Source: Propionibacteriaceae bacterium (GTDB taxonomy: Bacteria; Actinomycetota; Actinomycetes; Propionibacteriales; Propionibacteriaceae). Taken from it: 64,000 nt of DNA. Positions 53,501-62,018 of the stretch are shown here, one piece after another. The stretch is taken from assembly GCA_009782915.1 (NCBI GenBank), contig WRIC01000006.1, positions 39,821-103,820 on the forward strand, given 5' to 3'. Both the position numbers and the translations under genes were made by a program. Positions within the stretch are counted from its first letter, which is position 1. Each line of letters starts with the position of its first letter. Under the pieces are notes generated by a model. That model searched no databases, was not told the origin of the DNA, and saw only the letters and a list, made by a program, of their open reading frames with translations.

Positions 53501-54069
53501 TGATCTGCCCCAAAGATGTCGCGGTAGGTTGCTGCGACCTCGCACGCCTGTTGGTATTGACCCAACCGTAGCCGAGTTTGGACAGCACCGGAGGGGCAAC
53601 CTGTGGTGGCGATGAGTCCTTCAGAGAATTCTTCGATGAGATCGTGATCCATGCGAGGTTTCATGTAATAACCCTCGAAGCTGGCTATGGAACTCATGCG
53701 AAACAGATTATGTAAACCTGTGGCATTGCGGGCCAGTAGGGTCATGTGGGTATAGCGCCCTCCCCCGGCAACATCCTTGCCGCCCTCATAATCCACATCT
53801 TGGGCTTCGCGCTGGCCGCTGGCCCAAAATTCTTGCTCGCGTGAGTGCCGCGAACTAGGCGCGACATAAGCCTCGATGCCGATGATGGGTTTAACTAGTG
53901 ACTTCTTGGTTGCTGTATAGAACTCATAGGCCCCGAACATGTTTCCATGATCAGTCATGGCGATAGCAGGCATCCCCATGCGCTGGGTTTCTTCGATCAG
54001 TGGTGTTATTTTCGCTGCGCCATCCAACATGGAGTACTCAGTGTGAACATGAAGATGAACGAAGGACAT
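50527..54069 (-). CDS. dnaE: DNA polymerase III alpha subunit
   Basis: 1180 residues from the ATG at 54069, behind AAGGAG; a GTG two codons earlier lies in the ribosome site. The PHP domain opens with HLHVHTEYSMLDGAAK. The polymerase metal site is PPDVDLDVDDRNRDK, with VGPGRGSATGSMVAYL before it. The tail contains the helix-hairpin-helix and OB-fold segments (AAMITSVVRKKNKKGELYAQVTLEDL). It is the replicative chain-elongating DnaE1 type, not the shorter DnaE2. It is placed between lgt and histidine genes, and the stop overlaps the following membrane protein. Confidence 0.96.
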   Translation of the reverse strand: MSFVHLHVHTEYSMLDGAAKITPLIEETQRMGMPAIAMTDHGNMFGAYEFYTATKKSLVKPIIGIEAYVAPSSRHSREQEFWASGQREAQDVDYEGGKDVAGGGRYTHMTLLARNATGLHNLFRMSSIASFEGYYMKPRMDHDLIEEFSEGLIATTGCPSGAVQTRLRLGQYQQACEVAATYRDIFGADHYFVELMDHGLPIESNVRADLLKLAKDLGLKLVATNDSHYVTADQADAHDNLLCIGVGRTKSDEKRFRFSGTGYYLRSPQEMQDLFYELPEACATTLDIAEQVDSYEEVFASVDRMPQFVVPEGETQVSWLRKKIDEGITLRYGDEVPQAVRERVQAELSVIEPLGFSAYFLVVSDICRFARDSGIRVGPGRGSATGSMVAYLTRITELDPLKHGLIFERFLNSDRVSPPDVDLDVDDRNRDKILTYLSTTYGEEYTAQVNTFNAIKAKNAVKDSARILEKPFQLGEKIVKSMPPDQQGKNLSLGDLFDSSHERYSETQDFRDLYDSDAEVREVVDTGRGIEGLIRGTGVHAAAVILSSEPLLDIIPLHMREDGVRLTGFSYPQCEKMGLMKMDILGLRNLGIIDHTLELVSKNQGVDIDPLELSLDDPATYELLASGETLSVFQLDSGPMRALLKSMAPTHFEDIAAVLALYRPGPMAAKAHQHYADRKNGREPCTPIHPELEEALEPILGVTYHLLVYQEQLMAITRELAGYTMSGADLLRQAMGKKNQEAIAAQLDPFIQGMADNGFSNQAAQALWNVMAPFGGYAFNKSHTAGYGLISYWTAYLKANYPAEYMAAVLESVRNDKDRSAIYLAESRRMGVTVLPPDINESHSMFTPINNAVRFGLTAVRNVGAGVVEAIVSARDEFGPAKDFYDFLDHVPAVVCNKRVLESLILAGAFDSLGHTRRALLEIYEPAMESVLDMKRNQAFGQDDLFGFQGDTTTQWAFTEPIPDIPDWDKSTKLAYEREMLGLYVSDHPLNGADRVIHAYRDMSLTQVKELADPKKAVKLAAMITSVVRKKNKKGELYAQVTLEDLDTSLVAQIFKKSYQEYSVQLVPDTVVQVVGSVRPRSDESVDFFITTVQPLVIDNDALSALTICLPMDRVSPSSMEKLKAVLSTHHGNSSVWFKMISHDQTKIFRFLDTVDASMELISELKALLGASAVEVGKPQ

Positions 54070-54130
54070 CAGCACTCCTTGAGAGTTGTTGTGTACGGGA
54101 CGTACCTGGCCTCGAAAGCCACACCCAAGA

Positions 54131-55003
54131 CTAGCTCAGTTCGCTGATGGTTTCTTCCTGTGAACGCGTGTCGATCACTGTGGAAGAATTTTCTACTTGA
54201 GATGGGTTCTGTGCCGAGGAGCGCATCCCTCTCACAACAATGAAAATCCCGAGAAGCGCAACAGCAATAGTTGTCCAGGAGTTGATTCTCAACCCTGCAA
54301 CAACCTCCACTGGGTCGATGCGTAACAGTTCTATCCAGAACCGCCCCAGAGCATAGACCAGCAAGTAGGCACCAAAGAGCACGCCACTGCCGAGGCGCAA
54401 CCGCCGAGAAATCAGAAGCAACACCGCCACCGCTGTGAAATTCCAGAGCATTTCGTACAAGAAAGTGGGATGGAAGGTTTCAAACTGTGTATAACCTGGT
54501 ACGCGATGGGCTCGATCGATTTCGAGGGCCCAGGGTACGGTAGTGGGCAATCCGTAGAGCTCTTGGTTCCACCAGTTTCCGAGCCGACCGATTCCTTGGG
54601 CCAGCAGAAAAGTGGGGGCCACGCAATCAGCAATGAGTCTAAAGGAGAGCTTGTATTGACGAGCTAGGAGGAAGGCGGTGAGGAATCCGACGGTGATTCC
54701 ACCGAAGATACCCAATCCTCCTTGCCACACAAAGAAGATGTGATACCAGGTGGAGCCTGGGGAGAAGTAGCGTTTCCACTCGATGACAACCCAATAGAGT
54801 CGAGCACCCACAACACCGAGCACAATGGAAACCAAGACGATGTTTTCAAAGATTTCCGGGTCTCCTCCAGTTGTCTTCCATCTCTTCCGCGACCAGAAAA
54901 ACGCCACGATGATGCCCACCAGAATCGACAGAGCGTACCCACGCAGAGGAACTGGGCCAAGATACCAGACCCCTTGGGATGGGCTAGGAATGAACAGGGG
55001 CAT
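54131..55003 (-). CDS. lgt: prolipoprotein diacylglyceryl transferase
   Basis: 290 residues from the ATG at 55003, about seven helices. The Lgt signature [16 protein letters not shown] is present, with the preceding GARLYWVV and later [12 protein letters not shown] and [10 protein letters not shown]. It moves diacylglycerol to the lipobox Cys of lipoproteins such as the BmpA protein here; Lnt in this window acts after it. The start overlaps the hisI stop by 20 bp. The C-terminal 50 residues are hydrophilic. A 61-bp gap leads to dnaE. Confidence 0.95.
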   Translation of the reverse strand: MPLFIPSPSQGVWYLGPVPLRGYALSILVGIIVAFFWSRKRWKTTGGDPEIFENIVLVSIVLGVVGARLYWVVIEWKRYFSPGSTWYHIFFVWQGGLGIFGGITVGFLTAFLLARQYKLSFRLIADCVAPTFLLAQGIGRLGNWWNQELYGLPTTVPWALEIDRAHRVPGYTQFETFHPTFLYEMLWNFTAVAVLLLISRRLRLGSGVLFGAYLLVYALGRFWIELLRIDPVEVVAGLRINSWTTIAVALLGIFIVVRGMRSSAQNPSQVENSSTVIDTRSQEETISELS

Positions 55004-55328
55004 CAGTTTCTCCCACAAGCAACGGTGAATGAACATCAAAGCAGGTCTCTTCATTGGTGTGACAAGCCGAACCGACTTGATCCACCATCATCAGCACAGT
55101 GTCCTGATCACAATCGACTCTCACCTCATGAACATATTGGGTATGTCCCGAGGTCTCCCCTTTCACCCAGTATGTTTGCCGGCTTCGGGACCAATAGGTC
55201 GCTTGGCGAGTGGCAAGGGTACGCCGCAGGGCCTCTTCATCCATCCACGCGACCATGAGCACCTTGTGTGTCGTGCGCTCCTGGACCACCACAGGGAATA
55301 GTCCCGCATCATTGGTCTTGATCTTCAC
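54984..55328 (-). CDS. hisI: phosphoribosyl-AMP cyclohydrolase
   Basis: 114 residues started by GTG at 55328. The zinc and magnesium blocks are all present: [40 protein letters not shown] and [10 protein letters not shown]. It opens the ring of phosphoribosyl-AMP, the third step in histidine synthesis. The N-terminus begins with KIKTNDAG. It heads the leftward run hisI-lgt-dnaE. A TACCAT on the coding strand, 7 nt before the GTG, suggests a leaderless start. Confidence 0.95.
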   Translation of the reverse strand: MKIKTNDAGLFPVVVQERTTHKVLMVAWMDEEALRRTLATRQATYWSRSRQTYWVKGETSGHTQYVHEVRVDCDQDTVLMMVDQVGSACHTNEETCFDVHSPLLVGETDAPVHS

Positions 55329-55335
55329 GGTTCAT

Positions 55336-55341
55336 ATGGTA
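55336..55341 (-). promoter_or_regulatory. possible -10 of leaderless hisI promoter
   Basis: Coding-strand TACCAT ends 7 nt before the hisI GTG; transcription would begin at or next to the start codon. The 52-bp gap between hisI and the peptidase must hold both divergent promoters. No clear -35 was identified. Confidence 0.3.
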
Positions 55342-55367
55342 ACTCATGAGGTCAACGGTTGGTCTAG

Positions 55368-55373
55368 TAGAGT
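55368..55373 (+). promoter_or_regulatory. possible -10 of leaderless S9 peptidase promoter
   Basis: TAGAGT, the same hexamer as found before lpd, ends 7 nt before the ATG at 55381. No Shine-Dalgarno sequence lies between. This supports the 55381 start over the earlier in-frame ATG at 55336. Confidence 0.35.
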
Positions 55374-55380
55374 CACCACT

Positions 55381-57219
55381 ATGGCACACGATGGTCACTG
55401 TTCTTCCCCAATTAGCTCTCGCGATCTTGGTGGTGCACGCACTCGCCTGGGTGAGGGGTTCATCCATGATTCCACTGCGTTGTGGCTCCAAGCTGATCCC
55501 ACCGACGGTGGCCGGACATCGCTGGTGTCGCGTGCGACTTCCGGAGAGTTGGTGGACCACACTCCCCAGTGGGATCTACGCACTGGTGTGCACTCCTACG
55601 GAGGTGGGGCCATAGGGCATCGAGGAGAACAGTGGTGTTTCTATGATCGCAGATCCACCCAGGTCTGGCTTCGAGACTCCACCACCATCAGACCTGTCAC
55701 TGAACCTGGTTGTGACTACCTAGCCGGTTTCGCCTTTCTCAGCGATCACGAAGTGTTATGTATCAGCGACGACCAGCGCGTACCCCATCCCGGATCGCTG
55801 GTCGTCTTGGACCTGAACGTGGGTGGAATCACCGAGGTTGTTGCCGATCAGGCAGACTTTTATTTCTCCGGCGTCTGCTCGCCTGGCGGATGGATTGCCT
55901 GGATGGAGTACGACCACCCATCTATGCCGTGGGGCTCATCTCGGATCATGGTGAGAACCCCGGAGGGTTCGATCTCACACGTAGGTCATCCCGGCGCCTC
56001 CAACCTCTACCCCCAATGGGAATCTGACTCGGTGCTGGTGTATCTCAGTGACCACCACGGATTCTGGAACTTTCAGCGCTGGACCCCTGAAGAGACGAGA
56101 TCCCTACACAACCACAGCTATGACTTCTGCGATCCCCAGTGGACTATAGGCCCACCACCATACTGTTTCACTAAACGCGGGATTGGTTGTTCCTGGTGGT
56201 GCGATGGTCAGGCCCATCTGGGAATCCTGACCCGTGATGGAAACCTTGAAACACTAGGTGTGTACGGAGTGGCGCGGGTTTTTCCTTCCACAGCAGACAG
56301 CTCGGTTGTGGGGTATGCCACCGCCACGAGGTCGTACGGACTCCACACTCTCAACTGGGAAACCGGTCAGATGAAACTCCTGGTGGAAGAATCTTCCATC
56401 AGTCTTCCCCGCGACCAGATCAGCGTACCTCGCTATCACACCTGGTCGACCTCGTCACAGGCTTCTGCCTGGTTCTATCCCACAACGGCGAGTCACCAGG
56501 AGGACCCACCCCCGTTGTTGGTCATGGCTCATTCGGGACCAACCAGCTATTCCCCAGCTGTGTTTTCCCTGGTCAAACAGTTTTTCACTAGTCGTGGAAT
56601 CGCCGTACTCGATGTGAACTATTCGGGTTCGTCATCGCTTGGACGGACTTCACGACAATCCCTGAATGGCCACTGGGGTGTCCTCGATGTCGCCGATTGT
56701 GTCGATGCTGCAGGTGAGTTGGTTGCTCAAGGTCTAGCAGACCCGCAGCGGGTAGCCATCATGGGAAGCTCAGCAGGAGGGTTCACTGTTTTGAGCGCTG
56801 TAACTACCACCGACGTCTTTTCTGCAGGCATCTCCTGGTATGGGATCGCTGATCTGGCACTGCTTGATGAGCAATCAGAGAGATTCGAGAAGTACTACAC
56901 GTCAGCACTGATTGGGGCAAACTCACCACAGGATATCGTCTGGACACAGCGCTCCCCGCTCCATCAGGTCGACAACCTGGCTTGCCCACTGCTCCTGCTT
57001 CAAGGTGAAGACGACACAGCGGTGACTGCTGATCAGGCCCAACTGATGTATGAGGTTGCCCACAAGAAATCGAATAGGTCCTCTCTGATGATCTTTCCTG
57101 GTGAAGGACATGGGTTTCGTCGAGCAGAAACCATCGACCAGGCCTATCGAGCGATACTGGAGTTCCTCACTGATGTGTGGGGGGTGAATGCCGACACCGA
57201 GACATCACCAACAATTTAA
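55381..57219 (+). CDS. S9-family prolyl oligopeptidase/acylaminoacyl-peptidase
   Basis: 612 residues from the ATG at 55381. The N-terminal 370 residues form a beta-propeller-like region, starting ISSRDLGGARTRLGEG and WLQADPTDGGRTSLV. The C-terminal alpha/beta hydrolase domain has the nucleophile elbow GSSAGGFT (Ser464), Asp545 in GEDDTAV and His577 in GEGHGFR. PPPLLVMAHSGPTSY and VLDVNYSGSSSLGR are the oxyanion and strand motifs of dipeptidyl-peptidase/acylaminoacyl-peptidase types. No signal peptide is visible, so it is probably cytoplasmic. It cleaves short peptides; specificity is unknown. Its 3' end overlaps yggS by 4 bp. Confidence 0.9.
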   Translation: MAHDGHCSSPISSRDLGGARTRLGEGFIHDSTALWLQADPTDGGRTSLVSRATSGELVDHTPQWDLRTGVHSYGGGAIGHRGEQWCFYDRRSTQVWLRDSTTIRPVTEPGCDYLAGFAFLSDHEVLCISDDQRVPHPGSLVVLDLNVGGITEVVADQADFYFSGVCSPGGWIAWMEYDHPSMPWGSSRIMVRTPEGSISHVGHPGASNLYPQWESDSVLVYLSDHHGFWNFQRWTPEETRSLHNHSYDFCDPQWTIGPPPYCFTKRGIGCSWWCDGQAHLGILTRDGNLETLGVYGVARVFPSTADSSVVGYATATRSYGLHTLNWETGQMKLLVEESSISLPRDQISVPRYHTWSTSSQASAWFYPTTASHQEDPPPLLVMAHSGPTSYSPAVFSLVKQFFTSRGIAVLDVNYSGSSSLGRTSRQSLNGHWGVLDVADCVDAAGELVAQGLADPQRVAIMGSSAGGFTVLSAVTTTDVFSAGISWYGIADLALLDEQSERFEKYYTSALIGANSPQDIVWTQRSPLHQVDNLACPLLLLQGEDDTAVTADQAQLMYEVAHKKSNRSSLMIFPGEGHGFRRAETIDQAYRAILEFLTDVWGVNADTETSPTI

Positions 57220-57902
57220 CCGGTGAACCTTGGGCCAAAGATCGCCGTACCCAATCTCACACAGGTGGAACCATGCTTGATGGCTAGATCAAAGTCGGAG
57301 GTCATACCCATGGACAATTCCGTCCATCCGCCGCCATCACGATCTTGAAGTTCACGGCGTAACTGTGCGAGAGCCGCGAAACCCTCTTCAGCCTTGAGCC
57401 GATCTGGGTGAGCAACAGTCATCAACCCGCTTGGTGCAAGATGCGGAAAATGTGCAAGCTCTTGGGTGAACTGGAGAACCTGATCCACCGGGATACCTGT
57501 CTTCGATGATTCCTTGGAGGTGTTCACCTCCACGAGCACGCGAATCGGTCCACGCATGATCAGTTGACTGGCCACATCCTCAAGTTTTCTTGCCAGGGGA
57601 AGAGAATCCAGTGAATGAAGAAGACTCATTGTCCAACAAGCATCCTTGACCTTGTTGCGTTGAAGGTGACCCACCATCTCCCAGGCCACAAACGGCAGGG
57701 ACTGCGACTTGGCCATCATCTCTTGGATGCGGTTCTCTCCAAAAGTGTGGCAGCCCGCATCGATCGCTTGGCGAATGTGGTCGACCGGTATGTTTTTTGA
57801 AATAGGAAGAAGCCGTACCTCGTGGTCGTCGCGTTCAGCGCGGTGACAGGCCTGAGTAATCAGCTGTTGGCATCGAAGAAGATTCTCGGCTATCAGGGCC
57901 AT
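57216..57902 (-). CDS. yggS: YggS-family PLP homeostasis protein
   Basis: 228 residues. Lys36 in LLPISKNIP binds pyridoxal phosphate, and FGENRIQEMM, VEVNTSKESSKTGIP and LSMGMTSDFDLAIKHGSTCVRLGTAIFG (key end motif GSTCVRLGTAIFG) complete the family. These single-domain barrel proteins help balance free PLP. In actinobacteria yggS is often near ftsZ/sepF; here it is the last gene after the VWA genes, overlapping the upstream stop by 10 bp. The pdxY kinase in this window supplies the same cofactor. Confidence 0.92.
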   Translation of the reverse strand: MALIAENLLRCQQLITQACHRAERDDHEVRLLPISKNIPVDHIRQAIDAGCHTFGENRIQEMMAKSQSLPFVAWEMVGHLQRNKVKDACWTMSLLHSLDSLPLARKLEDVASQLIMRGPIRVLVEVNTSKESSKTGIPVDQVLQFTQELAHFPHLAPSGLMTVAHPDRLKAEEGFAALAQLRRELQDRDGGGWTELSMGMTSDFDLAIKHGSTCVRLGTAIFGPRFTG

Positions 57903-58861
57903 CTCGCCGCCAAAGACATCACTCCCAGCAAGGCAACCACACCAAGAATCCCGGCATACCCCACGAAACGTTGGGTGACTTCTTGCTCTTCACGGATGTA
58001 TCCAACCGAACGCGATATCCCCGAATACACCTCTTTCAGCTGAGTAGAGGAACCGGCAGTATAGGCTTTCCCACCAGAGATCTGGGCGATCCTGCGAAGC
58101 TCCTCCTTGTTCACCGGTACGGGATTCTTCTGGTTGCCATCCATGATGTAACCCTCGGGAGTTCCATAAGCAATAGTGAAGACAGGAACCCCCATGGTTT
58201 TCGCAGCTTCAGCTGCTTCAGCAGAGTCACGGCCAGTATTAGTTTCCCCATCAGAGATGAGAACAATGACCACAGGCGCAGGATCATTGGGATGATCAGG
58301 GTCGGGGGGAATCAGAGCAATCCCATCGAGAGCAGCATAGATTCCATCACCAATAGCCGTGGATTGTCGAAGCTTGAGACCATCAATCCCATGTTTCACA
58401 TCCGATTTGTTCGCCGTTGGGGGTACGAGCATCACAGCGGTGGCAGCAAACGAAATCAAAGAAATATTGAAACCTGTCGGAAGGTCATCAACAAACTCTT
58501 TGACTGCTTCCTGGGCGGCCTTCAATCGGGTGGGATGAACATCACTAGCATCCATCGATAGGGAAACATCCACCACCAAGAAAACCGTGGCACGATCGAC
58601 AGGAACATCAACATAGCCATTGGGTGTTGCCCAAGCCAAAGTCAGTGACGCCAAGGTAGCGACCGCAGCCACCACAGCAATGTGCCTCTTCCAGGCGCTA
58701 CGTTTCGGAAAGAGAACCTCCAAGGCAGAGCGATCCTGGGCGACCCTCGATCTTTTCACCATCGACCACACCAGGTATATTCCCAGCAAGGCAGGCACCA
58801 ACGCCAGCCCCCAGAGTCGATGTGGTCTCATGAAACCCAGTTCAAGAAGAGTGCTCATCAT
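57893..58861 (-). CDS. VWA-domain membrane protein (second, Bat-like)
   Basis: 322 residues. Two N-terminal helices (about 17-34 and 61-77), then a von Willebrand A domain with the MIDAS motif DVSLS (Asp98, Ser100, Ser102) and LISDGETNTG, and a C-terminal helix (about 300-318). It is of the BatA/BatB type that pairs with MoxR ATPases and may act in envelope protein assembly or stress tolerance; the specific client is unknown. It overlaps the preceding VWA gene by ATGA, and its sequence is clearly a paralogue of it. Confidence 0.85.
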   Translation of the reverse strand: MMSTLLELGFMRPHRLWGLALVPALLGIYLVWSMVKRSRVAQDRSALEVLFPKRSAWKRHIAVVAAVATLASLTLAWATPNGYVDVPVDRATVFLVVDVSLSMDASDVHPTRLKAAQEAVKEFVDDLPTGFNISLISFAATAVMLVPPTANKSDVKHGIDGLKLRQSTAIGDGIYAALDGIALIPPDPDHPNDPAPVVIVLISDGETNTGRDSAEAAEAAKTMGVPVFTIAYGTPEGYIMDGNQKNPVPVNKEELRRIAQISGGKAYTAGSSTQLKEVYSGISRSVGYIREEQEVTQRFVGYAGILGVVALLGVMSLAARWP

Positions 58862-59820
58862 CTAAATCTCACCCCCAACATCACTGCTCCCACTGCGGCA
58901 ACAAAAGCAAAGATTAACCCCAGACCAGCAGCGGTTGCCGTGATCTCTCTCTTCATTTCAACATAACCCAGCTCTGAATGGATTCTCGTGTAGGCCTTCG
59001 ACAATTGAGAGATATTGTCAGCTGAAAAATATTCACCCTGGGAGAGTTGGGCAATCTCTCTCATGAGTTGATGATCGGGAGGGACCTGATACCTTTCACC
59101 ATCAAGGTCCACATAACCATTATCCGTACCAAAAGCAATGGCATAGATCGGGATACCACGGTCACCGGATTCTTTAGCTGCCATCAGTGGGGCTTGCCCA
59201 TTGGTGTTTCCACCATCAGAGAGCAACACCATCATTGCTGGAATCTCCTCAGTCTTGCCTTGCGGAGCCTGGTCCACAGCAACAAGACCCGCCATGATGG
59301 CATCACCCACAGCTGAAGAGTCCTGGTTCGTTAGAGCCTCGATCGCACGAACAGCAGCGGAATGATCAGTCATCGGAGGGATTCGTACCGAAGAATTACC
59401 TGACAGTGACACCACTGACACATTGAAACCCGCCGGAAGACCGTTGATGAACTCAATAGCCTGGCTCTTGGCAACCTCGAAGCGACTCGGGGGAACATCA
59501 ACAGCAGTCATCGACCAGGAAACATCAATGATCATCACCACGGTTGCACGTTCCTGGGGTACCTTATCTAGGCCAACAGGTTGTGCCCAAGCCAAACCCA
59601 AGGCAATCACCGACAGAAAAGACAGAGCAACAATCACGTGGCGCAACCATTGGGATTGCTTCGGTAGCACCTCACCCAAAACAGTGGTGTTGGTGTATCT
59701 CATGGCATGTTGAGCACGTTTACGAACAATCAGCACGTACAAGACAATGAGAACCGGAACAATCAGCAACCACCACAAGCGCTCAGGGGAAAGAAAACCA
59801 TAGAAAGGAATAGACTCCAT
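58858..59820 (-). CDS. VWA-domain membrane protein (first, Bat-like)
   Basis: 320 residues with the same plan: N-terminal helices (about 14-32 and 61-80), MIDAS DVSWS (Asp99, Ser101, Ser103), LLSDGGNTNG, and a C-terminal helix at about 297-316. The high similarity to the next gene indicates tandem duplication, as commonly seen in moxR operons. The metal-dependent adhesion site is intact. The ATG shares one base with the DUF58 stop (TAATG). Confidence 0.85.
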   Translation of the reverse strand: MESIPFYGFLSPERLWWLLIVPVLIVLYVLIVRKRAQHAMRYTNTTVLGEVLPKQSQWLRHVIVALSFLSVIALGLAWAQPVGLDKVPQERATVVMIIDVSWSMTAVDVPPSRFEVAKSQAIEFINGLPAGFNVSVVSLSGNSSVRIPPMTDHSAAVRAIEALTNQDSSAVGDAIMAGLVAVDQAPQGKTEEIPAMMVLLSDGGNTNGQAPLMAAKESGDRGIPIYAIAFGTDNGYVDLDGERYQVPPDHQLMREIAQLSQGEYFSADNISQLSKAYTRIHSELGYVEMKREITATAAGLGLIFAFVAAVGAVMLGVRFR

Positions 59821-60866
59821 TAGCGGCTCACCCCCTGAGGTGGGGTATGCAATTGGCTGGCAAGACGTCGATAGGTGAGAACAAAACGAGCGATATCTTC
59901 CACCCAGTCACGATCCGTGCGCAATTGGATATGGGCCGCCCCACAGCGACGAATGCCCACACGGATGCGTTCACGTTGAGCCCGAGTGGCAGCGTTGAGC
60001 CGTTCACGAGCTGCAGAATCAGAGGTGTTCACATATCGATTGAAGTCAGTTTCAGGATCGCGGATCAAAATCTCCCCCAGGTCAGGAAATTCCAGTTCAC
60101 GACGATCCACCACTTCCACACAGATCACCTGGTTGCGTACCGACAATTTACGCATAGGACGCTCCCAGGCAATCTCCATGTTCGGATCCAATTCAGTATC
60201 ACCAGTGGTGAGGAAATCAGAGACAATGATGCGCAAACCACGTCGCCGTTGTGTACGGGCGAGATGCTCAATACCCGCGGCAAGATCCATCGGACCCTGG
60301 GTGTTGTCAGGGACGATAGGTCTGGTCAAAATCCTCCTGAGTAAACCATACAAAGCCATGCGCCCTGAACGGGCGGGGATACGAGTGATCTCACCAGGGT
60401 CCATGACCAATCCACCAAAACGGTCACCAATCTTTTGGGAAAGAAACCCAATCGTGGCGATCGCGGCAATACCCAGGTCCCTCTTCGTGACCCCAGCAGT
60501 CCCCCAGTTCATCGACGGGGTGACATCCATCAGAGCCCACACCTCCAACTCGCGATCAGCGATCGTGTCACGAACGTGAGGAACAGTCGTACGCGCAGTG
60601 ACCGCCCAATCCATGCGCCGAATATCATCCTGACCGGGAACATACACTCGGGCATCATTCGTATCAGAACCAGGCCCAGGCATGATCCCCAGGTGGTCAC
60701 CTTGAAGGAACCCCTCCAGACGGCGAACAATGGTGAGCTCTAGACGTTTGAGGGCTGCCTCGGGGGCGAGCTTGCTGAGAGGAACAGTGGCACCAGTGGG
60801 TTCATGGAGCACTGAGGAGACAGCCGAAGCGGTCGACTCAGGTGGGGCGAAGGCGATCTGAGACAT
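59820..60866 (-). CDS. DUF58-domain protein
   Basis: 348 residues, no membrane helix. The DUF58 core is VYVPGQDDIRRMDWAVTART, then VWALMDVTPSMNWG, which resembles a VWA metal site. The N-terminal 30 residues are Ser/Ala/Pro-rich. DUF58 proteins are constant companions of MoxR ATPases and VWA proteins. It is 6 bp after moxR and overlaps the first VWA gene by one base, so the four proteins are probably made together. Confidence 0.85.
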   Translation of the reverse strand: MSQIAFAPPESTASAVSSVLHEPTGATVPLSKLAPEAALKRLELTIVRRLEGFLQGDHLGIMPGPGSDTNDARVYVPGQDDIRRMDWAVTARTTVPHVRDTIADRELEVWALMDVTPSMNWGTAGVTKRDLGIAAIATIGFLSQKIGDRFGGLVMDPGEITRIPARSGRMALYGLLRRILTRPIVPDNTQGPMDLAAGIEHLARTQRRRGLRIIVSDFLTTGDTELDPNMEIAWERPMRKLSVRNQVICVEVVDRRELEFPDLGEILIRDPETDFNRYVNTSDSAARERLNAATRAQRERIRVGIRRCGAAHIQLRTDRDWVEDIARFVLTYRRLASQLHTPPQGVSR

Positions 60867-60872
60867 GGAACT

Positions 60873-61892
60873 CTATGCGGGTTGATCCTGGTTCCACACT
60901 GGCGTTGGTGAAGGCACCATCGCCACGATTCGTTCAATCACCTGGGCAGGGGCCACATTGTCAGCAACTGCATCAAAGGAGAGCAGAATCCTGTGAGCCA
61001 TCACATCGACAGCTACCGCTTGAACATCGGTCGGCAGAACATAGTCACGCCCATGGATGAGCGCCAGTGCCCGTGAAGCAGCAACCAAACCGAGGGTCGC
61101 CCTCGATGAGCATCCAATCGAAATAACACTAGCAAGATCGGGCATATTGAAGTCTTTGGGATTCCTCGTAGCCAACACCAGTCGAACAATATATTCTGCT
61201 ACTAAATTGTGAACGAAGATCTGCGAGGCCTGATCTTGAAGTTTCTTCACAATCTCGGGATTGAGAACAGGATTCGGTTCAGGAGCTTTAATCGACATTC
61301 TGCGCAGAATCTCAAACTCCTCGTTTCCACGGGGATAGTCCACGTCCACTTTGAGCAAGAAACGGTCGCGTTGAGCCTCAGGCAGAGGATAGACACCCTC
61401 AGATTCAATAGGGTTCTGGGTGGCGATCACAATGAAAGGATCAGGGGCAGGATAGGTACGCCCACCAATAGAGACCTGCTTCTCGGCCATGATCTCCAAC
61501 ATCGCGGATTGCACCTTGGCTGGTGCACGGTTGATTTCGTCAGCCAAAACAAAGTTGACGAAGACCGGTCCGAGTTGAATGTCGAATTTTTCTTTAGAAG
61601 CCGAATAGATTCTCGTACCCACGATGTCGGAAGGAACCAAGTCGGGGGTGAATTGAATACGTGCGAACTCTCCGCCAACAACGGTGGCAAAGGAGCGTAC
61701 TGCCAAAGTCTTCGCGGTTCCCGGAACACCTTCCAGCAGGCAATGGCCTTTCGCCAGCAGGGCAACCATGAGTTGTTCAACCATATGTTCTTGCCCGACA
61801 ATCACTCGTTGCACCTGGGCAATCGCATCCGCCAGGAGATGGGAGGCTTGTTGAGTAGACTTCTTGGCAACCTGTGTGGGTGGTGTCGTCAC
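60873..61892 (-). CDS. moxR: MoxR-family AAA+ ATPase
   Basis: 339 residues. Walker A GVPGTAKTL (55-63), Walker B FVLADEIN (115-122), ATQNPIESEGVYPLPEAQ and the sensor/lid segment are standard MoxR. MoxR proteins act as chaperone-like ATPases in the assembly or activation of specific complexes with VWA partners. The gene heads the operon moxR-DUF58-VWA-VWA-yggS and is divergent from the kinase-like membrane protein gene. The 126-bp spacer must contain both promoters. Confidence 0.92.
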   Translation of the reverse strand: MTTPPTQVAKKSTQQASHLLADAIAQVQRVIVGQEHMVEQLMVALLAKGHCLLEGVPGTAKTLAVRSFATVVGGEFARIQFTPDLVPSDIVGTRIYSASKEKFDIQLGPVFVNFVLADEINRAPAKVQSAMLEIMAEKQVSIGGRTYPAPDPFIVIATQNPIESEGVYPLPEAQRDRFLLKVDVDYPRGNEEFEILRRMSIKAPEPNPVLNPEIVKKLQDQASQIFVHNLVAEYIVRLVLATRNPKDFNMPDLASVISIGCSSRATLGLVAASRALALIHGRDYVLPTDVQAVAVDVMAHRILLSFDAVADNVAPAQVIERIVAMVPSPTPVWNQDQPA

Positions 61893-62018
61893 ATGTCCTC
61901 CTGCATTCCCGTGTACCTTTCTACGATACCGTGAATCAGCCCTTTTGGCGGAATTTTCGCCCCAAAAACCTCACTATTTAGCCGAGAGCCCTCTTGATAG
62001 GGCAAACTAGTTGTTGTG

